A DNA stretch of 64,000 bases, from assembly GCA_964351625.1 (NCBI GenBank), contig CAYGOV010000009.1, forward strand, positions 101,413-165,412, read 5' to 3'. Source of the DNA: Marinoscillum sp964351625. GTDB lineage: Bacteria; Bacteroidota; Bacteroidia; Cytophagales; Cyclobacteriaceae. Position 1 is the first letter of the stretch; each line of letters starts with the position of its first letter. Below, in pieces: positions 45,159 through 53,328 of this stretch. A model generated the notes under the pieces. It was not told where the DNA came from. It made no database searches and saw nothing but the letters and a program-made list of their open reading frames with translations. A program made the position numbers and the translations under genes.

Positions 45159-46349
45159 ATGTACAAAACACTCAAAGCAAAACTTGAAACTGAAATAGCT
45201 GATATAAAATCAGCAGGTCTTTATAAAAAAGAACGCATCATCTCTTCTCCACAAGATGCTGTGATCAAACTCAGTGATGGTTCTGAAGTGATAAACTTCT
45301 GCGCCAACAATTACCTTGGCCTTTCCTCTCATCCCAAAGTAGTGGAAGCCGCAAAGCACACGATCGACACCCATGGATTTGGGATGTCATCGGTGCGATT
45401 TATTTGCGGAACACAGGATATTCATAAGGAACTGGAAAAGAAAATTTCAAAATTTTTAGGCACCGAAGACACCATACTTTATGCTGCGGCTTTTGATGCG
45501 AATGGTGGAGTTTTCGAACCATTGCTTGGTGTCGAGGATGCGATCATCTCAGATGCGCTGAATCATGCCTCCATCATTGATGGCGTGCGTCTCTGCAAAG
45601 CAGCCCGGTTTCGTTATGAGCACAATAATATGGAAGATCTTGAAGCTCAATTGATTGCAGCGAAGGATTCCAAAGTGAAAGTGATTGTAACTGATGGAGT
45701 TTTCTCTATGGATGGGACCATCGCACAACTTGACAAAATCTGTGACCTTGCCGACAAATATGACGCAGTGGTCATGACAGACGAATGCCACTCAACTGGG
45801 TTTATGGGTAAGACAGGGCGCGGAGTACATGAATTTAGAAATGTGGTAGATCGTATTGACATTATTACTGGCACTTTAGGTAAAGCACTTGGTGGTGCTT
45901 CAGGTGGATTTACTTCTGGAAAAAAGGAAATCATCGAAATCCTTCGTCAGCGCTCAAGACCTTATTTGTTTTCAAACACACTTGCTCCATCAATCGTAGG
46001 AGCATCTATTGCTGTGCTCGATATGTTATCTGAATCAACAGCACTGCGCGATAAGCTAGAAGAAAACACAAAATACTTCAGAGCTAAAATGACTGCAGCC
46101 GGTTTTGATATCAAACCAGGTGAGCATGCAATTGTACCAATTATGCTATATGATGCTGTGCTTTCACAAAAGATGGCTCAGCAACTGCTCGAAAAAGGAA
46201 TTTACGTGATTGGTTTCTATTTCCCTGTTGTTCCAAAAGGGCAAGCTCGTATCCGTGTGCAGATGTCTGCTGTTCATGATCGCAAGCATTTGGATTTGGC
46301 TATAAAGGCTTTTACAGAGGTAGGGAAAGAGCTAGGAGTTATTAAATAA
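45159..46349 (+). CDS. kbl: Glycine C-acetyltransferase (2-amino-3-ketobutyrate CoA ligase)
   Basis: A 396-residue PLP enzyme of the alpha-oxoamine synthase family, splitting 2-amino-3-ketobutyrate with CoA to glycine and acetyl-CoA. PLP-binding Lys242 sits in DIITGTLGKALGGASGG; NFCANNYLGLSSHP, SVRFICGTQ and VMTDECHSTGFMGKTGRG are family blocks. The length equals E. coli Kbl (398). The 3' end overlaps convergent cdaA by 8 bases. Confidence 0.97.
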   Translation: MYKTLKAKLETEIADIKSAGLYKKERIISSPQDAVIKLSDGSEVINFCANNYLGLSSHPKVVEAAKHTIDTHGFGMSSVRFICGTQDIHKELEKKISKFLGTEDTILYAAAFDANGGVFEPLLGVEDAIISDALNHASIIDGVRLCKAARFRYEHNNMEDLEAQLIAAKDSKVKVIVTDGVFSMDGTIAQLDKICDLADKYDAVVMTDECHSTGFMGKTGRGVHEFRNVVDRIDIITGTLGKALGGASGGFTSGKKEIIEILRQRSRPYLFSNTLAPSIVGASIAVLDMLSESTALRDKLEENTKYFRAKMTAAGFDIKPGEHAIVPIMLYDAVLSQKMAQQLLEKGIYVIGFYFPVVPKGQARIRVQMSAVHDRKHLDLAIKAFTEVGKELGVIK

Positions 46350-47229
46350 CTGGCTCCTTTTTAGTCTTCTTTTGAGCATCTTCTTCTTTGGCTTTGGCCA
46401 AAACCGTGTCTTTAGGCTTTGTTTCGCCTTGCTCTTCGTATAAATATTGATTGATTGACTTACGAAGTTCTTGAGTGGAGAGGTTATGGAAAATCTCACC
46501 ATTGCGCATAGTACTGATCTGACCGGTCTCCTCAGATACAGCTACAATAAAAGAATCTGTATTCTCCGACATACCTATGCCTGCTCTATGACGCAACCCA
46601 AACTGCGCAGGCACTTCGCGTTCAGTCACTGGCAAAATACATCGCGCGGCTATGATCTTATTATTATGGATGATTACTGCACCATCATGTAATGGGCTGT
46701 ATTTATTGAAAATTGCGAGCAAGAGGCGCTTAGAAATAATCGCATCCATGCGGTCGCCTGATTCCGCAAAGAATTTCAATTCAGAATTTTTTGAAAAGAC
46801 AATGAGTGCGCCGGTATTGGTACCGCCCAGAGTTTTGGCTGCTTCGATGATCGGATTAATGTCGGCTTTGCCGCCATTTCTATTACTGCCCCAGATAGAC
46901 TTGAAATTATCCACAATGTTACCCTCATTAAAAAATGAGGTGCGACCAAGAAGTAATAAGAATTTTCTAATCTCCTGTTGGAACAGAATAATTGCAGCCA
47001 AGACTCCCACCCCCATAAATTGACCCAGCACATTACTTATCAGCTCCATTTGGGCTGCTTTTACCACGAGATAGATAAGATAAAGAACTAAAAAGCCTAT
47101 GAAAACTTTGATAGCAACACTCCCTCTCATCAGTTTGTAAACCTGATAGAGGAGAATTGCGAAAAGCAGAATATCGATGATATCTACCCATCCAATTTCC
47201 AGAAACCCTATGTTGAAACCTAATATCAA
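46342..47229 (-). CDS. cdaA: Diadenylate cyclase CdaA (c-di-AMP synthase)
   Basis: A 295-residue membrane enzyme condensing two ATP into c-di-AMP. Three N-terminal helices (about 18-95) precede a DAC domain with LHDGAVIIHNNKI (Asp182-Gly-Ala) and FGLRHRAGIGMSE (Arg213-His-Arg), the catalytic DGA and RHR motifs. The tail is charged. It overlaps folP by 4 bases; no phosphodiesterase or GlmM is adjacent. In Bacteroidota this is the standard c-di-AMP synthase. Confidence 0.95.
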   Translation of the reverse strand: MILGFNIGFLEIGWVDIIDILLFAILLYQVYKLMRGSVAIKVFIGFLVLYLIYLVVKAAQMELISNVLGQFMGVGVLAAIILFQQEIRKFLLLLGRTSFFNEGNIVDNFKSIWGSNRNGGKADINPIIEAAKTLGGTNTGALIVFSKNSELKFFAESGDRMDAIISKRLLLAIFNKYSPLHDGAVIIHNNKIIAARCILPVTEREVPAQFGLRHRAGIGMSENTDSFIVAVSEETGQISTMRNGEIFHNLSTQELRKSINQYLYEEQGETKPKDTVLAKAKEEDAQKKTKKEPVI

Positions 47230-48062
47230 TTTTGTAGCAAATTTATCAGCTTGATCGCCTCGACAGCTTCTTTTACATCATGCACGCGGAGCACCGAAAC
47301 GCCTTTTAACAAAGCTACGGTATTTAAAACAGTTGTGCCATTTAATGCCTCCTCCGCGGTGACATTTAGTGATTTATAAATCATTGATTTTCTGGAAACA
47401 CCGCACAACGTTGTGAACCCCAGTTGATGAAAGTATTCAAGTTGATTGAGTAACTCGAAATTCTGCTCTTTAGTTTTCGCAAACCCAAATCCCGGATCAA
47501 TAATAAAATCCTTGATCCCCGCTTCCGCGACTTTTTTAGATTTTTCAGCAAAGTATTTCGCTACCGCCCCTACCAGATCAGCATAGTCAGTGAATTTCGT
47601 CATTGTTTGTGCAGTACCTCTCATGTGCATCCCAACATAAGGAACGCCAAGTGCACCCACAATTCCGAGCATCTCATCATCCAACTCCCCACAGCTGATA
47701 TCATTGACAAGATCTGCTCCTGCCTCCACAGCTCGTTTCGCTACACCACTTCTGAAGGAATCTATCGATAAATACACATCTGAAAAAGTCTTTCTAAGCC
47801 CTTCTATAATTGGAATAGTACGCTTAAGCTCCTCCTCTGTGGAGATATCCATGGCTCCAGGCCTAGTAGAATATCCACCTATATCCAGAAAAGTTGCGCC
47901 ATCTTTAATCATCGATTCTGCCTTCAAAAGCACCTCATCCACGGATGAGATTCTACTGCCTTTGTAAAATGAATCAGGTGTTAGATTCAATATGCCCATC
48001 ACTTTTGGCTCAGACAGGTCGAGCAGGCTTCCCTTTATATTTATGGATTTTTGAGGTGTCAA
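47226..48062 (-). CDS. folP: Dihydropteroate synthase
   Basis: A 278-residue folate enzyme joining p-aminobenzoate to the pterin pyrophosphate, so it uses the product of pabB-pabC. Motifs are VMGILNLTPDSF (pterin site), ATFLDIGGYSTRPGA, SIDSFRSGVAKRAVEAGADLVNDIS and GFGFAKT. The start is TTG at 48062; no ATG occurs in frame before Met22, and a TAG lies a few codons upstream. It shares an overlapping end with cdaA and diverges from the DUF1599 gene. Confidence 0.96.
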   Translation of the reverse strand: MTPQKSINIKGSLLDLSEPKVMGILNLTPDSFYKGSRISSVDEVLLKAESMIKDGATFLDIGGYSTRPGAMDISTEEELKRTIPIIEGLRKTFSDVYLSIDSFRSGVAKRAVEAGADLVNDISCGELDDEMLGIVGALGVPYVGMHMRGTAQTMTKFTDYADLVGAVAKYFAEKSKKVAEAGIKDFIIDPGFGFAKTKEQNFELLNQLEYFHQLGFTTLCGVSRKSMIYKSLNVTAEEALNGTTVLNTVALLKGVSVLRVHDVKEAVEAIKLINLLQN

Positions 48063-48116
48063 TGTGTTAGATTTGTTACGCTAAATCGAAAGTGACAATA
48101 TAACCTATTTCAGAAA

Positions 48117-48665
48117 TTGAAAGACGCCACAATCAGCCAATACAACGAAATAATTGCCTCGTGCAAGGAGCTTTTTGAGAAAAAAACACGTGACTATGGT
48201 ACAGCATGGCGCATTCTAAGGTTATCAAGTATCACCGATCAGATTTTCATCAAAGCCCAACGCATCCGTTCCATTCAAGACAAAGGTTTACAAAAAGTGG
48301 GGGACGATATTCCATCTGAGTTCATCGGCATTATTAACTACTGCATCATCGCACTCATCCAAATGGAGCTAACTGATAAGGACCCAATGGAACTTACCTA
48401 TGAATGGGTTGGCCCAAAATATGAAGAAGCAGCTAGCAGAACACGTGAATTGCTGACCAACAAAAATCATGACTATGGCGAGGCATGGCGAGATATGAGA
48501 GTTTCTTCTATGACCGATCTAATTTTGATGAAACTACTACGGGTGAAACAAATAGAAGACAATGCCGGTAAAACGATAGTGTCTGAAGGAATAGATGCTA
48601 ATTATCAAGACATGATTAACTATTCGGTCTTTTGCCTCATTAAAATCAAGGAAGGAAAATCATGA
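48117..48665 (+). CDS. DUF1599 (Nmad1) protein with two internal repeats
   Basis: A 182-residue protein of the DUF1599 (Nmad1) family. Two similar halves are visible: EKKTRDYGTAWRILRLSSITDQIFIKAQRI (about 24-55) and NKNHDYGEAWRDMRVSSMTDLILMKLLRV (about 115-145), each followed by a conserved helical stretch. The family has been linked by others to nucleotide metabolism, but the activity of this chromosomal form is unknown. It starts with TTG at 48117 and overlaps the DoxX-like gene by 4 bases. Confidence 0.88.
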   Translation: MKDATISQYNEIIASCKELFEKKTRDYGTAWRILRLSSITDQIFIKAQRIRSIQDKGLQKVGDDIPSEFIGIINYCIIALIQMELTDKDPMELTYEWVGPKYEEAASRTRELLTNKNHDYGEAWRDMRVSSMTDLILMKLLRVKQIEDNAGKTIVSEGIDANYQDMINYSVFCLIKIKEGKS

Positions 48666-49750
48666 AAATAATCGCAGAAATATCAAGATACCTAGTTGGA
48701 GCTTTGTTTATTTTTTCAGGCTTGATCAAGGTGAACGACCCAATTGGAACGGCCATCAAACTGCAAGAATACTTTGAGGTATTTGCCTACGACATTGCAC
48801 CATTCTTTGAATGGTTTGTTCCTGCATCTCTTTTTCTAGCTGTATTCCTAAGTGTGTTCGAAGTTGTACTTGGCACAGCATTAATCATTGGATTTCAGAT
48901 AAAGCGAACGGCTTGGGCTCTCTTGTTGATGATCGTCTTTTTCACATTCCTTACATTCTATTCCGCTTACTTCAACAAAGTAACTGACTGTGGATGCTTT
49001 GGTGATGCAATCAAGCTTACACCATGGGAGTCCTTTACAAAAGACATTATTTTGCTAGTCTTGATCGTGATCATCTTTGTAAGACGCGAGTTTTACGGAA
49101 GCTGGTTCTCTGATTATTTCGGCTATTTCAAAGTGATAGGAACCACTATTGTCTTGACTTTTATTGGATACTATGCCATCGCTCATTTGCCATTTATAGA
49201 TTTCAGAGCCTATGCTGTAGGTAATAGCCTGCCAGCTTTGATGAAACCCTCCGAGGAACTTCGATATGAATATGTGATGGAAAAAGATGGGGATACATTC
49301 ACTTTTGACAAATACCCGACTGATAAAAGTTACAAGTTTATCTCGATGGATTTGGTAAACCCTGATGCACAACCAAAAATCACTGACTTAGGTATTTGGA
49401 ATGATGATGGTGACTTCACTGAGGAGCTTTTGATTGGCAACAAACTGCTTTTCATAATTTACGATGCGCAAAAAGCAAGCACAGCAAATATTGAAGATTT
49501 GAAAACTCATGCGAAGAGTGTGACCAATGCTGATGTATGGGTGCTCACAGCGTCAGGCTACGAGGAATTTGAAGCCTTCCGCCACGAACAACAATTGGCA
49601 GTTCCTTATTTCTATGCAGATGCCACCGTACTTAAAACCATGATCCGATCTAACCCAGGAATCATGCTGCTACAAAACGGCAAAGTGTTAGGCAAATGGC
49701 ATCACAATGACACGCCGAGCACATTTGATATAAATGGTCTTTTGAATTGA
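48662..49750 (+). CDS. DoxX/MauE-like membrane protein fused to a thioredoxin-like domain (BT_3928 family)
   Basis: A 362-residue protein. The N-terminal half has the DoxX-type start ISRYLVGALFIFSGLIKVNDP and four helices, with DCGCFGDAIKLTPWESFTKD in the loop, as in MauE/DoxX proteins. After a fifth helix (about 160-178) a periplasmic thioredoxin-like region spans about 215-360 (KLLFIIYDAQKAS, VWVLTASGYEEF, MLLQNGKVLGKWHH), but no CxxC is present. The family is conserved in Bacteroidota (BT_3928, from memory). It overlaps aroK by 4 bases. Confidence 0.87.
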   Translation: MKIIAEISRYLVGALFIFSGLIKVNDPIGTAIKLQEYFEVFAYDIAPFFEWFVPASLFLAVFLSVFEVVLGTALIIGFQIKRTAWALLLMIVFFTFLTFYSAYFNKVTDCGCFGDAIKLTPWESFTKDIILLVLIVIIFVRREFYGSWFSDYFGYFKVIGTTIVLTFIGYYAIAHLPFIDFRAYAVGNSLPALMKPSEELRYEYVMEKDGDTFTFDKYPTDKSYKFISMDLVNPDAQPKITDLGIWNDDGDFTEELLIGNKLLFIIYDAQKASTANIEDLKTHAKSVTNADVWVLTASGYEEFEAFRHEQQLAVPYFYADATVLKTMIRSNPGIMLLQNGKVLGKWHHNDTPSTFDINGLLN

Positions 49751-50250
49751 AGTCAAGCAAGCGAATCTATCTTGTGGGTATGCCCGGATCGGGAAAATCC
49801 TTTTTTGGTAATCGACTAGCTACCGAATTGGGTTTGCCATTTCTTGACATGGATCACGAAATAGAAATGCTAGAAGGAAAGACCATTTCGGAAATTTTTG
49901 AGAATCAAGGTGAAGAATATTTCCGCAAGGTAGAAGCTTCAGTGCTGAGAGATCTTTCCTCAAAGAATGACAATTGTATCATTAGCACAGGTGGTGGAGC
50001 ACCTTGCTTTCATCAGGGTATGGAATATATGAATGCTGAGGGGGTGACGATCTATCTGAAGACAGAAAAATCAATTTTGATCGATCGGCTAGAAAGGAAA
50101 TCTCATCGCCCATTGATGCAAGGAGATATTGTCAAAAAAACAGAGGAACTTCTTGAAACCAGAAGCCCAATATATGAAAAAGCTCACTTCGCTATTGACC
50201 ATAGAGAAGTGAGCTTAGTTGTGGAATCTCTTTCGAAGATTAAAAATTAA
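49747..50250 (+). CDS. aroK: Shikimate kinase
   Basis: A 167-residue kinase that phosphorylates shikimate for chorismate synthesis, which feeds PabB. P-loop GMPGSGKS (residues 11-18), LPFLDMDHEIE (Asp pair binding shikimate), ISTGGGAPC and LERKSHRPLM are diagnostic. It starts with TTG inside the stop of the preceding gene; no alternative ATG lies before the P-loop. It converges with the porin gene and overlaps it by 11 bases. Confidence 0.96.
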   Translation: MKSSKRIYLVGMPGSGKSFFGNRLATELGLPFLDMDHEIEMLEGKTISEIFENQGEEYFRKVEASVLRDLSSKNDNCIISTGGGAPCFHQGMEYMNAEGVTIYLKTEKSILIDRLERKSHRPLMQGDIVKKTEELLETRSPIYEKAHFAIDHREVSLVVESLSKIKN

Positions 50251-51781
50251 AGCCTACTGTAGCTGAGATATTCGTTGACCTATTAGTGATGTCGGCTAAA
50301 GGTTGACTTCCATCATTTAAGTTGTACGGTGAGTAAGTATCAAATCTTTTCATATTCACCACCGCTAAATCCACAAAGTAGTCTCTCGTGCGAAAACCAG
50401 CGCCAAAAGAAAGATTTTGACGGCTACCATCAAAGGCGTCATTGTTGCGATATGGATCTGAGAAATAAGCATAACCACCTCTAAATCTGAAATTATCATA
50501 TCTGAACTCCGCACCTAACCGATAATTGATGGCTCGGGTGTATAGGTTCATAATTGATTGATTGTCTGCAAATACCGTGAAATCACTAGACTTCAATTGT
50601 GCCGAACCAAAATCCACAAACTCTACATCCCCAGTAATAAATCCAAGCTTGCCTAAGAATGCAGTCGCACCCAGATTAAGTCTACCTGGAGTTCGCATAT
50701 TGTATTGCCCGATATAAAGATCGCTTACAAAATCTCTCTCATTGAGAATGATTGTCTCGCCATTATCATCGAGTTCCACTCCGTTCCAGTCAGTGGAGTT
50801 GGTAAATCCGCTCTCTTCATTTAATGAATAGAAAGTAGCTGTCTTATAGGAAACCCCTACTGTCAAGTAGTCAATAGGTCGTATAATGAGGCCTATGCTT
50901 CCATTGATTCCACTCCCATCTATGCTTAGATCATCTTTGACATTGATAGAGTTGATCCAATCATCTAGCTGGGTATTTCCAGCATCATTTGTATAAAAAA
51001 ACTCTGATTCTAGATAATTACGTGACATTTTGTAATCCAAAGACACAAAACCCAATCCCGCTCCAAAGTAAACTTTGTCATCATAGTTCCCTCCCCAAGA
51101 GAAATTGAGATCATACTGACCACCACTTGTAGTGATCGTCTCTGATTGCATAGGATATCCAATCACAAAGGAATCATATCCAATTACTACATCATTATCA
51201 TCGTATACTGGGCTGATAAGATAGTTTTCATAGCCACTCAATGCTAAGCCAGATAATGAGCTACTGTTTTGAGTACCTGCTTCTTGAATAAAAGCATCGA
51301 TTATAGAGCTATTTGCATTCCGCCCTTGATAAGTAACTTCATTGTTGAAGTCATTTGTTCTATTCAAAGAGATCGCAAATGATCCGCCTTTGAATTTTTC
51401 ATCTGTGTAGTCACCCTTATTGTTATTGAACACTATCCCGAGATTGGCAAAATTGAAGTTGTTTTTATAAGTAGCAACATTTGATCCCAAGTAGGAAGAT
51501 TGTGCATTGTGCATGTTCAAGCTTGGCGTAAATGAGAAAACATTTCGGTTGTAAAATCCCAACCCAGCAGGGTTGGCGCCAGCCGCACTCATATCAGCAC
51601 CCAAAGAAGTGGTAGCACCACCGATACCTTGCATACGAGCTGTATTGCCATAAGTACTGCTAGCCTGACCAAACAACAAAGCATCACGATAGTACCCAAT
51701 AGAGCCTTCTGCTACCTGAGCCGCCAGCCCAAGTGAAGACAAAACAATTCCAGCAAATATTAAATATTTGAAATTTTTCAT
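50240..51781 (-). CDS. Outer-membrane FadL/OmpP1-like porin
   Basis: A 513-residue outer-membrane protein. It has a signal peptide (MKNFKYLIFAGIVLSSLGLAAQ) and an N-terminal plug region with GNTARMQGIGGATTSLGADMSAAGANPAGLGFYNRNVFSFTP, a hallmark of the OmpP1/FadL/TodX hydrophobic-compound channels. Many amphipathic strands follow (NFRFRGGYAYF, GFRTRDYFVDLAVV), with a terminal Phe (ISATVGFNF). It lies 19 bases downstream of the Ser/Arg/Gly-rich protein gene. Substrate unknown. Confidence 0.92.
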   Translation of the reverse strand: MKNFKYLIFAGIVLSSLGLAAQVAEGSIGYYRDALLFGQASSTYGNTARMQGIGGATTSLGADMSAAGANPAGLGFYNRNVFSFTPSLNMHNAQSSYLGSNVATYKNNFNFANLGIVFNNNKGDYTDEKFKGGSFAISLNRTNDFNNEVTYQGRNANSSIIDAFIQEAGTQNSSSLSGLALSGYENYLISPVYDDNDVVIGYDSFVIGYPMQSETITTSGGQYDLNFSWGGNYDDKVYFGAGLGFVSLDYKMSRNYLESEFFYTNDAGNTQLDDWINSINVKDDLSIDGSGINGSIGLIIRPIDYLTVGVSYKTATFYSLNEESGFTNSTDWNGVELDDNGETIILNERDFVSDLYIGQYNMRTPGRLNLGATAFLGKLGFITGDVEFVDFGSAQLKSSDFTVFADNQSIMNLYTRAINYRLGAEFRYDNFRFRGGYAYFSDPYRNNDAFDGSRQNLSFGAGFRTRDYFVDLAVVNMKRFDTYSPYNLNDGSQPLADITNRSTNISATVGFNF

Positions 51782-51800
51782 GACCTTGTTGTTTTAGTAA

Positions 51801-53201
51801 TTAATTGCCGCCTCTTGATCTAGAAGAGGAGCTTCCTCCGCCACTACTTCTACTGCCACCAGACGAACTTCCACCACTTGAGCTTCTGCTCGATCCACCA
51901 CCTGAGGAGAATGATGAACTACTTCTGCTAGAAGATCCGCTGCTACTACTACTCGGAGTATAGCTGCTTCTGCTAGGTGTAGAGCTGCTACCAGATGAAT
52001 ATGAAGAAGAACTTCTGCTTCTACTTGAAGATCCAGAGCTGTAAGAACTATTAGACCTAGAGCTAGAAGATGGAGTAGTTGAAGTACTATAACGTCTGTT
52101 TGCAGTATTGCTGCTAGAAACTTGTGATCCTGAATTTCCACGGCCATAATTTGAATTAGTACTTGGTCTTCCAGGGTTCACATTAGTGCCATTGTTGTTC
52201 GTATTCGTTCTAGATCTAGTACTGGTAGAAGCAACAGCAACACGAGAACTAGTCCCAGAGTTTGAAGCAATTCCTGACCTTGATCTAGCATAATACTCAT
52301 TTTGAGTTCTACTATAATCTCTTGTATCATTGTTTGCAAGATTCGCACGACTACCACCAGTCGGTACTGAAGTTCTACTATTGCCTGACCTTGGCCCTTG
52401 GACTACAGATCCACCTCGAGAGTATCTACTACCTACTACCACATCTCTTCTAGGTGAGCTACTTACACCTTCTGACCAACCTCCATAATATAGGCCATTG
52501 TTGAAGCCAGCATTATAAGCATATCCGTATCTGTTCCATCTGGAGCCATAACCCCATCCGCCACCATAGTACCAAGGGTCATAAAATCCCATACCAGCTA
52601 CTGGGTTTCCCCAAAATCCTGAATAATAATTCCCTCCAAAAGCCCAACTGTTCCATGGGTCATAGCAGCCATAGCCAAAACCTATTGAAAATCTTGCTCT
52701 ATTGTAAAAAGGAGACCACATTATAGATGTATTCATCCAAGGATCGTAAAACCCATTATTGTTCCATGAGTTATTGTTCCAGCCATTGTTCGCGCCAGTA
52801 TTTCCATAGTAATTATTAATTACGGTAGGTGCATTTTGGCTTTCATAATCAGCATATTGCTGTTCCTCGGGATAGTATGAAATATTCGAAAAGGACGGCT
52901 GACTATAAGATGCATTATCATCAGAAGATGCATATTCACTGTCTGATGAATAATCTTTGCTTGCTTGATAGCGAGCGATATACTCTGGATTTACCTTATT
53001 AGTAGAGTACTCATCGGTATAATTATTGGCTGTATACGCTTGATATACATTTAAGCTTTCAGTCACCTTTGGTTCTTCCGATTTCTTTCTGTCTTTAGAC
53101 GAGAAGTAAAGGTCATCGTATTCTTGACCCAATGCAGGCAATGTCACCATCAAAACGATGAAAAGTCCAGTGATTCGAGTGAGTTTGATTAAAGCTTCCA
53201 T
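51801..53201 (-). CDS. Secreted low-complexity Ser/Arg/Gly/Asn/Tyr-rich protein
   Basis: A 466-residue exported protein with signal peptide (TGLFIVLMVTLPALGQ). Residues about 40-130 are acidic and tyrosine-rich. A Gly/Tyr/Trp/Asn-rich middle (YGNTGANNGWNNNSWNNNG, GGGWGYGSRWNRYGYAYNAG) follows, and the last 180 residues are Ser/Arg/Gly low complexity (SSSRSRSSSSYSSG and similar). No enzyme domain is seen. Such proteins are found next to proS in some Cytophagia, in my recollection. It may be a surface-coating or matrix component. Confidence 0.8.
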   Translation of the reverse strand: MEALIKLTRITGLFIVLMVTLPALGQEYDDLYFSSKDRKKSEEPKVTESLNVYQAYTANNYTDEYSTNKVNPEYIARYQASKDYSSDSEYASSDDNASYSQPSFSNISYYPEEQQYADYESQNAPTVINNYYGNTGANNGWNNNSWNNNGFYDPWMNTSIMWSPFYNRARFSIGFGYGCYDPWNSWAFGGNYYSGFWGNPVAGMGFYDPWYYGGGWGYGSRWNRYGYAYNAGFNNGLYYGGWSEGVSSSPRRDVVVGSRYSRGGSVVQGPRSGNSRTSVPTGGSRANLANNDTRDYSRTQNEYYARSRSGIASNSGTSSRVAVASTSTRSRTNTNNNGTNVNPGRPSTNSNYGRGNSGSQVSSSNTANRRYSTSTTPSSSSRSNSSYSSGSSSRSRSSSSYSSGSSSTPSRSSYTPSSSSSGSSSRSSSSFSSGGGSSRSSSGGSSSGGSRSSGGGSSSSRSRGGN

Positions 53202-53237
53202 AATTCGTACCGTTTAAATTTAATACAGTGAAACCGC

Positions 53238-53270
53238 TCTGCAAGTTTAGCTTTAGTAAGCTTATATTTG
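53238..53270 (+). promoter_or_regulatory. Candidate promoter of the proS-nfeD-floA operon
   Basis: TATATTTG (53263-53270) is a perfect TAnnTTTG -7 box, with TCTG (53238-53241) 21 bases upstream as a weak -33 box. The proS ATG lies about 58 bases further on. Confidence 0.5.
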
Positions 53271-53328
53271 CTATCCTGATTTCTTGTCAAGAAATAAGCA
53301 ATTACTATACCAAAAGACAAACATTATT

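Noticed and set aside
51794..52147. 117-codon open frame on the minus strand overlapping the Ser/Arg/Gly-rich gene
   Set aside because: It is the shifted frame of the TCT/AGA/AGT repeats, giving an Ala/Val/Glu/Leu pseudo-protein with no start context; the Ser/Arg frame has the signal peptide and continues for 466 residues.
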